Shown: piece after piece, positions 52,424-63,533 of the stretch
How the letters are laid out: the number at the start of each line of letters is the position of its first letter
Position numbering within the stretch: the stretch's first letter is position 1
Source: Symsagittifera roscoffensis
Taxonomy: Eukaryota > Xenacoelomorpha > Acoela > Convolutidae
NCBI RefSeq assembly: GCF_963678635.1
Contig: NC_087069.1
Coordinates: 6,991,472-7,055,471 of the forward strand
Reading direction: 5' to 3'
Length of the DNA: 64,000 nucleotides
Translations under genes and position numbers: made by a program
Notes under the pieces: generated by a model
Told to the model about the DNA's origin: nothing
The model's database searches: none
What the model saw: the letters and a program-made list of their open reading frames with translations, nothing else

Positions 52424-53964
52424 GTAAGTGAAACGGTTGTTTTACATATATAATTTTTGCTTTGATTCCCCAAAATGTTCCAAATTCCGCAAACTTTACT
52501 GCACAGCCCGCAAACTCGCCTTTTTTAAAGCCTTTTTAGTGTTTCAGTGGAATCCAAAAGAGTAAACTGGATCAAAAAACACTATCAATGCTAAGGGTTC
52601 CTTGACAAGTCTGTAATCAAGATTTTGCCGAATCCGCTTGCAACTCCTGTAATACACGGTTACCGTTGGCCTCGTTATTTGGTATCCATGCTCACCTCAT
52701 GATAATTTTCCAAGATGCTAGAGCTCTGCAAAAAAATTAATTTCCGTGGTTCGAATGTTTGGATTCTCTGCGGATCTAAAGCTTCAATTTCTCAGAAGTT
52801 TCAAGAAAAAAAGACATGATATTCATTTTTTTCAGGAAACTTTTCTGCCACCAACTACTACTACTCCGATAATATAAAATTTTTGAAACATCCCTCGGAA
52901 GTTGCGTAAATACTTAAAAGGGAGTTTTATTAAAACCAAAATGACAAAAATGCGCTTCAACAATTTTTGTACAGGTTACGATTCATTGCAGGGAATAAAA
53001 AGCGTTTTTTTTTTCTTCAAAACTGGAAACAAAATGATCAAAATGAGAAGCTTTTTTCATAATCTGAAAACCTCAAATTAATTGCCTGTCGCAGCTATTT
53101 TGCAATCAATTTTCAAAAACGTTTACAGTAGCCATTGGGGTCAAACACAGTAACCCTTTTCAAGTCATTGCCTGCTCTGAAGCGGTGATATTACATTGAC
53201 ACTAAATATTGTGAATTATACTTGTTTTTGAAAAAAAAAACCACGTGTCTAGTAACGACCAAAAAACTAGCTAGGTGTTTGCTGAACGCAAGAAAACAAA
53301 AATTAAGAATAATGTTTTGTTTTTCATGCAAATTTTGAGCACTTGAACTGCATTATAGAAACCGAACTCGGTATGATTTTGCAAGTAAATTTTTATTTGA
53401 ACAAGGTTTGCGCAAGTATAGAGTTGGTTTTTAGACACTAAAAAAGGTATTTTTAGTGACATTTTTTTTTAGCTTTTTGTTTGGAGTTCATGAGGACAAG
53501 TTCGTTTTTTTCTGAGTAAAAGAACGAACCTAACGAGGCGATTCTAAGATGCCTAGAGGAGGTGGGGTCTGTAGTTTTTCTGGTGGTTGCTCTTTGTCTT
53601 CCTTTAGGACGTCGTCCTTTGGGCCGCTTCTGGGGTTTTCTTCTTCGAGGGAGACAATATTTTTCCTCTGATAAACTCATAAAATATTTGCACATGGATC
53701 AGTGGGCAAACTTAAACCGAAATCAAAGTCGTGCCGGGAAGTAATTTTCCTTAGATTGGATGGTACAGTTTCTGAAAATTGTGTCCACTAATTTGGTTTA
53801 CCGTATGCTCTAGAAAAACTGTAATAATATAAATTTTTAGCGTGTCTTTTCTAAAAAAAACTGCTTCCAAAGGTTTTTTCCCGAAGATCCCAGACGCAGT
53901 GGGATTTTTGAAGTTAGCATTGGTCTTTGCACTGGTTGTCTGAGTCTGATGTAGATGGCGAAAT

Positions 53965-54870
53965 CCCGGGTTGACCATAACTTCTTATCATACAATTTCC
54001 ATTTATGAGAAACTTCTTGTCATACAATTTCATACAATTCCATACGTACAGAAAATTGTATGAAAATTCTATGATAAGCATTTTTCCATATATGAAAATT
54101 GTATGATAGGTGTTTTTCCATAAACCAAAAACTTTGATTTTTCTTTCCAAATATATTTTCTGAAAAATTTTCGGTTGTTTGCAAGCGAACACAAGTGACA
54201 AAGACCTTGGTTACTCAAAGCACCAAAGGTTGGACGGTCTTGCATTTACAATGCATAGAAAACGACCTGAATTGCGCTGCCATTCACAATTGATCTAATA
54301 AAAGTAACAAACTTTTAATTTTTGGCAAATTTTTTTAATGATGATTATTTTAAATTTTTGAATTTTCAAATTATCAGACATTGATCAAGGCATACATAAA
54401 CACCCCATACAAAAGAAATAGGAATTTTCAGCGTTTTTGAAAAAAAAAAATTTAATTGAAAAGATAAAAGCCAATATTATCGTATCCAGGACTACGTTAT
54501 GCACACAAAATTAAATTTTGCATGCAAAATTGTTTTTTTCGGAAAATGTTTGTTTGCGTACGAAATTCGATTTGCGGTTGAAAAAAAATAAATTTAGGGC
54601 CACATTTTCAAAACTACTTGAAAAATTTTTTGTGTCGCCATTAAAAAAATGCCAGTCGTACAATTTCCATATATGGGAATTGTGTGATAAGCAATTTTTT
54701 CAAAAAACGAAAACCTTGGGTTTTTTTACCACCAGACTGTTTTATTAGAATCAAAGAGCCACACAAATAAGTATGAAATTGTATGAAAATTTTATGACAA
54801 GCATTTTTCCACACACTTGATGTATGGAAGTGTATGATAAGCATTTTCGGTGTATGCAGGTCAACCCGGG
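53965..54870. mobile_element. MITE family A, copy 2
   Basis: Starts CCCGGGTTGACC and ends GGTCAACCCGGG, perfect 12-bp termini; ATGGCGAAAT and ATGCC flank. Internal CATACAATTTCCAT and AATTGTATGA words are shared with 33916-34635 and arranged in opposite sense at the two ends. 906 bp, no transposase. Confidence 0.85.
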
Positions 54871-55271
54871 ATGCCCCTTTTGTTTTTTTGCTCAAGATTT
54901 TCAAGATCGCCGTCTTCCAGATACTCGTGCAGTTCTTAAATGCGGATTCCTTTTTGAAAAAATGGGCTTTTCTTGAAATAAATCACTATCATGAGAAATT
55001 AAATTAGCAGATTGGTTGAATTTTAGCAAATCGGGTCAAGTATAGATAGTGCCGGTCAACTTTAATTATTTTTAGCTGTTTATGAGTATCATCCCGTACC
55101 GAGAAAGTTCTTTATTTCTGAACTGAAATACATTGTATCTAATCTATATTCTGCTCAGAAATTCTCTTTGAAATGTTTAAAAAAAGCATGGACTTTCTTT
55201 AAATACTTTATTTCTAATCCTAATTCTGATCAGGAATTAGCTAAATCTAGGCTATTTCTAGCTACAAAAAA

Positions 55272-55344
55272 GTCTCCCGCTGGGGCTCGAACCCCTGACC
55301 TTCTGATTTCTTAAAAATTTGCTCTATCAACATTGCTACAGCCC
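55272..55344 (-). repeat. tRNA-like sequence (SINE head or decayed tRNA)
   Basis: Minus strand: GGGCTGTAGCAATGTTGATA, GAGC (A box like TAGC-AGTTGGTAGAGC) and GGTCAGGGGTTCGAGCCCCA (B box). The anticodon-arm region is AT-rich and the acceptor ends do not pair. A T6 run follows at once, as a Pol III terminator would. Confidence 0.55.
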
Positions 55345-55597
55345 TTGATAGATATCCCTAGTTTTAGGAGAATAACAATGTTATAACAAGTGTAAGTTTG
55401 CATTGTATTCGCTGCTGCTATTGTGTATACTCGAAGCGTGTTTATCTCGTTGCGGTTGAGCAGTGAACTGATTTCGGGTTATTTCTTTCCGGAAACTGTT
55501 TGTTTCTGAACTAGAAAAGAAATAGATCACTTCTGCACGGAAAATACGAGAAAACTAGGCTAGATAATCTACATAGAATTTATATCTAGAAAAACAG

Positions 55598-55756
55598 CTT
55601 CCGTTGGGTACGGGATGTGAATTCAACCATGTTTCAGCCTACGACATAGTTGATGATATTGGCGCCAGGATTGACAATGAAACGAACACGTGTGTTGTCA
55701 GCTTCAAATTCCTAAGCACTGGTACCATCACAATGGGCCTTTATGTAGAGCTTTTG
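55598..55756 (+). CDS. GPI-protein gene, exon 6
   Basis: Acceptor GAAAAACAG, donor GTAAGC, phase 0 at both ends, 53 codons. Reads LPLGTGCEFNHVSAYDIVDD, IGARIDNETNTCVVSFKFLS, TGTITMGLYVELL. The two Cys and SFKFLS-TITMGLYVEL repeat the exon 2 pattern. Exon 5 ends in phase 1, so it does not splice in frame to this exon; exon 4 (phase 0) would. Confidence 0.7.
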
Positions 55757-57448
55757 GTAAGCGATTCCATATTTTTGCCCATATAAAAAAATGACGAAAA
55801 CTAAGAAAAAATAGCTTACTATGATGTTTTTCCTATTCCATCTCTGAAAAAATTCTACGCCTAAAAAATCGAAGATAAGCTCATCGGATGCGGGGATCAA
55901 AAAATTGCAGAACAAGAATTCAATCGCGGTAACCACTAAAAACCAAAAACAGAAAAAATGTTATTCTAGCGAGGGAAAAATGTCTAAACTAACACAAATG
56001 TAAGAAGAACTGCAGGGAGAGCAAAAAGGAAAATGGTTTGAGAGCAGAACAGTCCCAAGAGCAGAAATACAGAAAAATTTTCACTCTTATAAGCTAACCG
56101 GTACAACAAGTAGTAGAAATGTCACGATTACCAACTAAACAAATATTTTCTGAAAATTTTTGAATAATTGGTTCATAATTTGTTTGAAAGTTTCAATTGA
56201 AAACTAGACAAATTTAATCAATCATGGAATAATTTTTTTGTTTCGTTGGAAATAAAGAAACTGGACACAACGAACAACATTGTATATTCAAACTCGTTTT
56301 TCTCAAATTGGATCAAGATTAGCCACAAACTGAGGAGACCAAAAACTGCTCGGAAATTCGTCAGAATTTTTTGGTGCAATTTTTTTTCGAGGTTCTCAAT
56401 CAAAACTATAGCACAAAATTGGGTCAATTTGGAATTTTTTAATTATTCAAGAATCGCTTTGAAACTACCGAGTTTTTTAATGAAAACATTACACCAAAAG
56501 AAGATTCTTACCCAGCCTAACAAAGTGCGAAAGTTCAAAAGTTCCAAAAAAGTCAAATTTCCAAAACTTTGCGTAAAACGTTTAAAATTTGTTTATTAGG
56601 CAAAGATTTTGATTTTAGTATGGTAAAAAAAAGTGAAATTTTTGGCACCAAAAAATAATATTGTTTTATTTTTGAGAGTTTCACTTTCCTAAAAGGTTGT
56701 TGCGATTTGTAAGAGACTTCTTTTGACATAATTTTTCATCAATCAGCTGAGTATTTTAAAAATTCTTCTTGTTTATTCCAAAAAACCCAATTGACCCAAT
56801 TTTGTTCTCTTCACTTTTTGTCTAATCCTAGACAAATTTGAAAAAAAACTTGTTTGGAGTTTCGAAATTTATTTGTTTCGATCGGATAATTTAAATCTGC
56901 ATTGATGCACCGTATTAAAAATTTCCATGAATGTTTTTTTATGGACTAGCTAGTGTAAATCATTTTTTATCTAGTGTTCTGCTTTTGGACATTTTCTGCT
57001 CTTAGAATTTTCTGCTCGTTGACACGTCATGAAGAAAACCGCACTTTGTTTCCTCTTTTTTTTTCCTCTTTTTTTTTTTCAATTTTTCAGCAGTTTTTCT
57101 TTGATTAACTTCTGTGTTTGTTAATTTCTGTGTTTTCAACTTTTCGCTTCAACATACTTTCTTGATTGCCTGAATTCACAAATGAATCACTTTTGAACAG
57201 TAAAAGAAGCAGTTCATTAATATCCGCTGATTTAGGCCAAAAATTTGTCCGAAACTTGGTATACGCTTCTGCTTGAGGCTTTTAAAATTTATGTTAGGTT
57301 AGATAGCCAAAAATAGGTGCATATTAAATTAGTATCTGATTAGTAGCAAACTGTTAAATCCATCCCTGGCAGTACATAGAACACCAGTTGTGTTAGAATT
57401 GATCCATTGAGTTGAGTTGAGTTAAGTTGCGTATGTGTGGTGTTATAG

Positions 57449-57659
57449 GGGGGGCCAGAGGCAGAAGATAAACACAACCTCACTGTGGATGATGTTCTTG
57501 AAGGGGGAGCAGCAGCTTGCATTACGGATGAAGGTGCAGGGACGACAACGTGTGAGTGGGAACTGGAAGGATTTACTCAAACCAGTTACGACTTCGAGCT
57601 CACCCCTGTTGTGGCAAGCATCAGAACTAATACATATGAGATATCCATCGGCTCCGCAG
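57449..57659 (+). CDS. GPI-protein gene, exon 7
   Basis: Acceptor TGTTATAG then GGGGGG; phase 0 in, agreeing with exon 6. Reads GGPEAEDKHNLTVDDVLEGG, AAACITDEGAGTTTCEWELE, TSYDFELTPVVASIRTNTYE. Two Cys and CEWELEGF again fit the repeat pattern. The exon ends TCC GCA G followed by GCAAGTAA: a GC-AG intron gives the right phase (1) for the last exon. Without splicing, translation ends two codons later (GK, stop). Confidence 0.7.
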
Positions 57660-57748
57660 GCAAGTAAACCTATAGAGCTCATTCCAGTACACCTGTCTTA
57701 ATTTGACCATTACTCAACATTCGGGACAAATTGAAACATTCGGGACAA

Positions 57749-58570
57749 ATTGAATCAGTCTCTGTTTAAACATGCGATTGCTGAGTTTTTACTTGATTTA
57801 TGTTTTGGTATTTAGATGAAGTTTCTCTGCGTTTGAGTGTGTTTTGTCCTTTAAACTGGCATTTTTTGTTCAACACACCTGCTCCTTATATAGAAAATCT
57901 TGTGCTTTTGTTATTCAGAGTCTCGTTAAAAAGGTTACGCATTACAGGTACATACTACATAAATTGAATCAGCCTCTGTTTAAACATGCGAATGCTGAAT
58001 TTTTACTTGATTTAAGTTTTGGTATTTAAAAGAACTTTTTCTGCGTTTGAGTGTGTTTTGTCCTCTATACTGGCATTTTTTGTTCAACACACCTGCTCCT
58101 TATATAGAAAATCTTGTGCTTTTGTTATTCAGAGTCTCGTTAAAAAGGTTACGCATTACAGGTACATACTACATAAATTGAATCAGCCTCTGTTTAAACA
58201 TGCGAATGCTGAATTTTTACTTGATTTAAGTTTTGGTATTTAAAAGAACTTTTTCTGCGTTTGAGTGTGTTTTGTCCTCTATACTGGCATTTTTTGTTCA
58301 ACACACCTGCTCCTTATATAGAAAATCTTGTGCTTTTGTTATTCAGAGTCTCGTTAAAAAGGTTACGCCTTACAGGTACATACATTGAATCAGTCTCTGT
58401 TTAAACATGCGAATGCTGAATTTTTACTTGATTTAAGTTTTGGTATTTAAAAGAACTTTTTCTGCGTTTGAGTGTGTTTTGTCCTTTAAACTGGCATTTT
58501 TTGTTCAACACACCTGCTCCTTATATAGAAAATCTTGTGCTTTTGTTGTTCAGAGTCTTGTGAAACCCTT
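57749..58570. repeat. Tandem repeat, about 214-bp unit, four copies
   Basis: Units begin ATTGAATCAG at 57749, 57963, 58177 and 58384 (steps 214, 214, 207) and contain TCTGTTTAAACATGCGA, TTTTTGTTCAACACACCTGC and TCAGAGTCTCGTTAAAAAGG. Copies are nearly identical, so the array is young. It lies in the last intron of the GPI-protein gene. Repeated open frames of 60-74 codons in it reflect the array. Confidence 0.95.
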
Positions 58571-58589
58571 ACTTCATATATGTAATAGA

Positions 58590-58895
58590 AGTAACAGCCT
58601 TATATATTTATTAAGAGCTGAGAAAGTTCATTTAATTACCAGAAGGCAACTGTCTGATTAACTAGATAAATGCAGGAAGTCATCAGACATCAATATATAT
58701 GCTATTTGATTTTTTCGCATTTGGTTGCGCTCTCCACTTTAAGCATGGTTTTTGTTTTCAGGTTTTCTTACGCAAAAATAACGGCGACACAAAACTGCCA
58801 CCAATAAATTATTGCAACCAGTAAATTATGATGACCCATTAATTATGACGACTAATGACTTATGAAGTGTGGCGACTAATAACGGCGCATTATGC
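58590..58895. repeat. Dispersed repeat family B, copy 1, with GCGACTAATAA run
   Basis: AGCTGAGAAAGTTCA, TCTGATTAACTA-ATAAATGCAG, TCATCAGACATCA and TTTAAGCATG recur at 60160-60360 and 60675-60880. The attached run of CGAC(C/T)AATAA words (58770-58895) resembles 60412-60520. Confidence 0.7.
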
Positions 58896-58971
58896 CCTTC
58901 ATTTCACTAAAAGTTTGCCCGCCGTCCAAAAATGTATCCGACTAATTTAATATGCTTTGTTGTGGTTTCAG

Positions 58972-59054
58972 ATGCCGGTGCTATCCAGGCTGCAAGCTTC
59001 AAGGCACTCATTCTAGCTGTTCCCATAACCCAAGTTCTTATCTCCCTCATGTAG
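58972..59054 (+). CDS. GPI-protein gene, last exon (GPI signal)
   Basis: After acceptor GTTTCAG: codon completed to Asp, then AGAIQAASFKALILAVPI, TQVLISLM and TAG at 59052-59054. Small residues (AGA, AAS) followed by a hydrophobic C-terminal tail without a cytoplasmic end are a classic GPI-attachment signal. With the exon 1 signal peptide this predicts a protein anchored on the outer cell surface. Confidence 0.75.
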
Positions 59055-60155
59055 AAACTTCCTTAAATCAACTTCTTTATGAATAAGCGATACAGAATTA
59101 AGTTACGCTCAGTTTCTGCGGTTTGAACACAGAACACTTGTGAAAATTTTCATCTTTTTAAACAAACTTTCAAGTCTTTTCTTATTTTGAGGCGTATATA
59201 GAATCATAAGTTTTTTAAAGATCGCTGCATCATGGCAAAAATATATGGTCCGTAAAGTTTTAACAGAAAACCCGTTATTGATAGTTTTACTCGTACCTGT
59301 TTCGTGAACTAGCCAATTTTTTTTTCAATTTTCTCGGAGTCAACTTATTTAGATTAAAGAAGTTGATTTTCGTTTCTACTCCCGGAAACTTTTATGTAAA
59401 TAGCTGTGTTAACCAATTTGTATTATTTGAAGTTCACGCCGTAAATAATAGATTTTTGGATTGTTGAGTTGTACAAATCACCAACTTCAACGAAAATAAT
59501 GCTAAAAATGCCAAGTATATTGAGCTATTCAAGTTATCGAGAAAAGTGTTCACTTTCATGAAAGCTTAGTGGTGACCTTTTAAAAAAAGAATTTGCCCTA
59601 GAAAACTTGCAAAATTATTTGATTCAATTTTAATTCTCATTCATTCCATTGGTTTGCATCTAGTTATTGCAAATGATTAAAAATATTGAGCTATGAAAAA
59701 AAAACTTCATTGTTTTTCAAGACAAAGGTTGTCCCTCAAAAAATTTTTCTTATATCATTTTTCAGTTTCACCAAAACATATTTTACAGTTAATATCAGGG
59801 ACAACCTTTGCTATGATTTTATATTCAAAATTTGAACTAACTGGCCGTCGAGAATCCAATTCTTTTCTCCGGTAACAAAGTATTTCTTTTATGTGACATG
59901 TTCAACGGAAGTATGACGGGCTGGCAGCCCTGACAAATACCGTGGCTGTTTCATGGAAATTGCTTTATCTTATTTGATAGATAAAATATATTTTACTAGT
60001 ACGAAGCTGTGAATCTCTCAACTGTTATGCAGTCCGAACTTGACAAACTTTCGGAGACTGGATTTGGAAATAGCAGAGGTACACACATTGTACAATTTTT
60101 CAATGCTGTAAAAATTGTTGAAAAATTAATTCTTCCAGAATTTGATTCACTGTTT
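59055..60155. other. 3' flank of the GPI-protein gene
   Basis: Presumed 3' UTR and intergenic DNA. GGTTGTCCCTGA-like phrases face each other near 59729 and 59797 (AGACAAAGGTTGTCCCT and AGGGACAACCTTTG), an inverted repeat of about 15 bp. Confidence 0.45.
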
Positions 60156-60157
60156 TT

Positions 60158-60880
60158 AAGTGAGCTGAGGCCCTGAAGTCCCTAGATATAATAAAAAGCT
60201 AAGAAAGTTCAATTAAAAACAACAGACCGTTGTAGTGACGTCTGAATAAGAATATATATGCAGTAAATCATCAAACATCACTACATTTGCTACTTGATAC
60301 TTAAACGAACGAGCTTTCATAGCTTTGGATTCCGCCCTCCCGTTTAAACAAGTTATATTTTTTTTGTTCATGAGAGATCTGCAGAATTATTTAGGCTTTT
60401 TCTATGCACAAATAATCGCGACTAATAACTGCGACCAATAAATCAAGACAAACGGTGAATAATGGCGACCAATTAAATGTGACGACCAATGGCGTAAGCA
60501 GTGTGGCGACCAATAAATGCACAATTTGAATGATGGGCAATTTTTTGGTGAATTATAGGGCATAATTCACCAAAAAATTGCCCATCATTCAAAAAGTTTC
60601 GACATCGTACACTTTTTTCCAAGGTGTAAAAGTTTTTGAAATTTTTGTCTTCCAGATATTTATTTGTTAGTTTTCATCAGTGAAGTGAGGCACTGAAGGC
60701 TCTAGATATGTTAAAAGGCTAATAAAGTTGAATTAAAAACGAAAGACAATTATAGTGACGTCTGATTAACTACATATATGCAGTAAATCATAAGACATCA
60801 CTACATGTGCTATTTGACTTTTAAATGAACTTTCTTCGCCTTTGATTCCGCCCTCACGTTTAAGCATGCTTTTATGTTCT
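60158..60880. repeat. Dispersed repeat family B, copies 2 and 3
   Basis: 60158-60360 and 60672-60880 share AGTGAG, CTAGATAT, TAGTGACGTCTGA, ATATATGCAGTAAATCAT, ACATCACTACAT and GATTCCGCCCTC. Between them lie a CGACCAATAAAT-rich run (60412-60520) and the hairpin at 60525-60593. Confidence 0.8.
60525..60593. repeat. Perfect 32-bp inverted repeat with 5-nt loop
   Basis: 60525-60556 and 60562-60593 are exact reverse complements around the loop AGGGC. The core word is GGGCAATTTTTTGGTGAATT. Such a long perfect palindrome implies recent origin or conversion. Confidence 0.95.
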
Positions 60881-61282
60881 TTTTTATGTGCTTTTTATGC
60901 CATGATTTTAACCCAATGCAGATCTCCAGCTCAAAAATTAGACACTCTTGCAACCAAGAGAGTCCTCTTTGTTTTGGTTCAAAGTACAATTTATACCTGG
61001 TCAACACGAAAATTTTTTGGTGATTGAAAAAATAGGAAAACCCCATCTTAAGGTCTGAACGCAAAAATCTCGCAGAAGTAGATGTCCGAGGGGTTTTAGG
61101 AAAGATCGAGTATTCAGTTTAAAAAAAAGGCACTTTTGAACGTTTTACAATTCAATTTTACATGCTTGCAAAAAATAAACATTTTAGTGCTTGTTTATTC
61201 ACAATGTGAAGCGTCATAGTACGCTTTTTTTCAAATCTGCACAGAAAACCGAACCCGAGGCTAGATTTTTCACCTAATTTGA

Positions 61283-61374
61283 AGCAAGATTTGAGCGGGT
61301 TGAGCGGTTTTTTTTAGACAATTACGCTCAAAATCTTGCTTCAAAATGAGCGGTTCGAGCGGTTTTTGAACGGT
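61283..61374. repeat. GAGCGGTT inverted-repeat cluster, left
   Basis: GCAAGATTTGAGCGG, TTGAGCGGTTTTTTTTAG, then the inverse CGCTCAAAATCTTGC, then GAGCGGTTCGAGCGGTTTTT. The same words occur at 62195-62415. Confidence 0.85.
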
Positions 61375-61384
61375 TTATCTATTA

Positions 61385-62180
61385 ATCGCGCCGTCTCCAC
61401 CTCGGTCTGGAAAGTAGCGCCCTCTCCACCTTGGTCTGAAAAGGGGCGCCGTCTCCACCTTGGTCTGGAAAGTCGCACCGTATCCACCTCAGTCGCGAGG
61501 AATATAATCTTGGTCGCGCTGTCTCCAACTCGGTCTGGAAAGTCGCGCCGTCTCAGCCTTGGTCTGAAAAGTCGTGCCGTCTCCGCAATGGTCTGAAAAG
61601 TCGCGCCGTCTCCGCTTCGGTCTGCAAAGACGCGCCGTCTCCACCTCGGTCGCGAAAGTCTTGAAAGTGCACATTTCGGTCGCGCTGGCCAAACCGGTCG
61701 CGCCGTTGCCTTTGGAGTCGCGCCGTTTCCTGAGTCGCGCCGTATCCACCATGGTCGCGAAAGTCGCGCCGTCTCCACCTCGGTCGAGAAAGCCCTGCAA
61801 AACTTTTTTACAGTCTCGCCGTCTCCATGTGGGTGTGGAAAGTCGCGCCGTCTCCATCTTGTTCTGGAAAGTTTGGAAATAGCTAGGTTTGGTCGCGCCG
61901 GTCAGGCCATTTCCTGAGCCGCAGGGTCGCGCCATATTCGCCTCGGTCGCGAAAGTCGCGCCTTAGATTTTCGGTTGCGAAAGTCTGGAAATGGCAACTC
62001 TTGGTCGCGAGAGTCTGGACATACCAAATATGAGTCGCGATGTTTTGGTCGCGCCACTTCCGCTTAGGTCGCGATAGTCGCGACGTATCATCATGGTCGC
62101 CAAAGTCTGGACATGCCTAATTTTGGTCAGGAAAGCCTGGACATGCCAAAATTTTGTCGCGAAAGTCTGGACATGAGTCT
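61385..62180. repeat. CpG-rich minisatellite, about 29-bp unit
   Basis: Consensus near GTCGCGCCGTCTCCACCTCG followed by GTCTGGAAA or GTCGCGAAA, about 25 imperfect units; from about 61975 units shorten to GGTCGCGAAAGTCTGGACAT. GC- and CpG-rich in an AT-rich setting. Long open frames rich in Arg, Ser, Thr and Ala on both strands come from the 29-bp period and are not taken as genes. Confidence 0.93.
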
Positions 62181-62187
62181 AGGTAAT

Positions 62188-62426
62188 CGACCCGGGAAGA
62201 CCGCTCAAAAACCGTTTAAAAACCGCTCAAATAGTGCTTGAAAAACCGTTCAAAAATCACCGCAAGAAATAAGCGGTTTTTGAGCGTTTTATTAAGCAAG
62301 ATTTGAGCGGTTCGAGCGGTTTTTCTAAAAAAAAACGCCCAAACCGCTCAAACCGGTCAAATCTTGCTGGAAAACCGCTCAAACCGCTCATATCTTGAGC
62401 GGTTTTTGAACGGGATCTCGACCCGG
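62188..62426. repeat. GAGCGGTT inverted-repeat cluster, right
   Basis: TCGACCCGGGAAG occurs at both edges (62188, 62414). Between them alternate AACCGCTCAAA and TTTGAGCGGTT words, including GCAAGATTTGAGCGGTTCGA as in the left cluster. Confidence 0.85.
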
Positions 62427-62429
62427 GAA

Positions 62430-63110
62430 GTCTTTTCTTTGAGTTAAAGTTTCATAGTTTTGTTAGATAGTTTTATGCATGATAACGTTGTCTCACAATC
62501 AAGCATCAGAAGCGGATTATGTTGGATATTTGACTGATAGGCGGTTACTCAGTCAATTGAAAAGTCACGCTTTAATAGTATATCACCTCTCTTATCAAAA
62601 TAATCGGGAAAAGTTATTTGAGTTAAATCACCTAGAATTTTTTCTGAGCCGTAATCATGTATATTTCGCCGCTTATGTTTAGAGTTATTCAATACTCATA
62701 GATCTAAACTGAGTACAGGGTAAATGTTAGATTACTTCTTTAGAACACAGATCATCAAAATCTCACAATAATAAAAAACCTTTTTTACAGAAAATTAGTC
62801 CGAGCCTTTTTTGTCAACCTTGTCAACACAAAGGAATTGATCCATTTAATGTAAAGCAATGTCAAATTTTTAGGCGCAGTAAAATCTAAGTGAAAAAAAC
62901 CTTTGAACTCTTTGTACTAAATTGCAGAATCTTATAGACCGATGCAAGAAAAAAAGCTTTATCGAATGAAATAATTGTAATCAGAAAGTATGTCAATGTT
63001 AGGACCGGGCTGTCTGGTTGATTTTACTGCTCGCCGCCTTTTAAAATGTCTGGTCTAAATTCTGAACATTGGGCAATTTGCTTCATTTGAACAGCAATAG
63101 TATTGTATCG
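62430..63110. other. Gap, nothing recognised
   Basis: AT-rich; a 67-codon frame at 62479 has no known motif. Confidence 0.45.
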
Positions 63111-63113
63111 TGT

Positions 63114-63275
63114 CCCGGATCCTATGGGGGGTCCCTTCCTAAGGGTGGGAGTGCCGTACGTAAAACAAAATTCTAGGAAAGGGGTCCTTAATGTTTTGGA
63201 GGACCCCTCTCCTAGGATTTTGTAAATGAACGTAAGTTCCCAAACCTGAAGTAAGATACCACTCCATAGGACCGT
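63114..63275. repeat. Foldback element, about 160 bp
   Basis: Arms 63166-63188 and 63200-63222 (CAAAATTCTAGGAAAGGGGT on the left) pair over 23 bp with two mismatches around an 11-nt loop. An outer pair GGATCCTATGG and CCATAGGACCG closes the unit. Confidence 0.8.
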
Positions 63276-63533
63276 GTTAAGCTGAGCTTCGTCGAAGATT
63301 TGGCATGCTAAAAAGGTTTGTTATTGAAACTGAATCAAAGGATTTCTCACAATTATTTGAAATAACATTTGGTTTGCTTAACCTAGTTTAATTGTTTAAG
63401 CTATTTATGTTAAAACAGTAATTGAGCCCAATACGAAAACATTTTTGTTAGTAAATTGCTAAAAAAAACCAAAACAAGTTTAAGTCGAAGTATAAAAAGG
63501 ACCAGCAGTAAAAATCATCTGAAAATATATGTT

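Noticed and set aside
61336-61935. Open frames of 86-148 codons on both strands
   Set aside because: The 29-bp minisatellite lacks stops in several frames; the proteins just echo the repeat unit.
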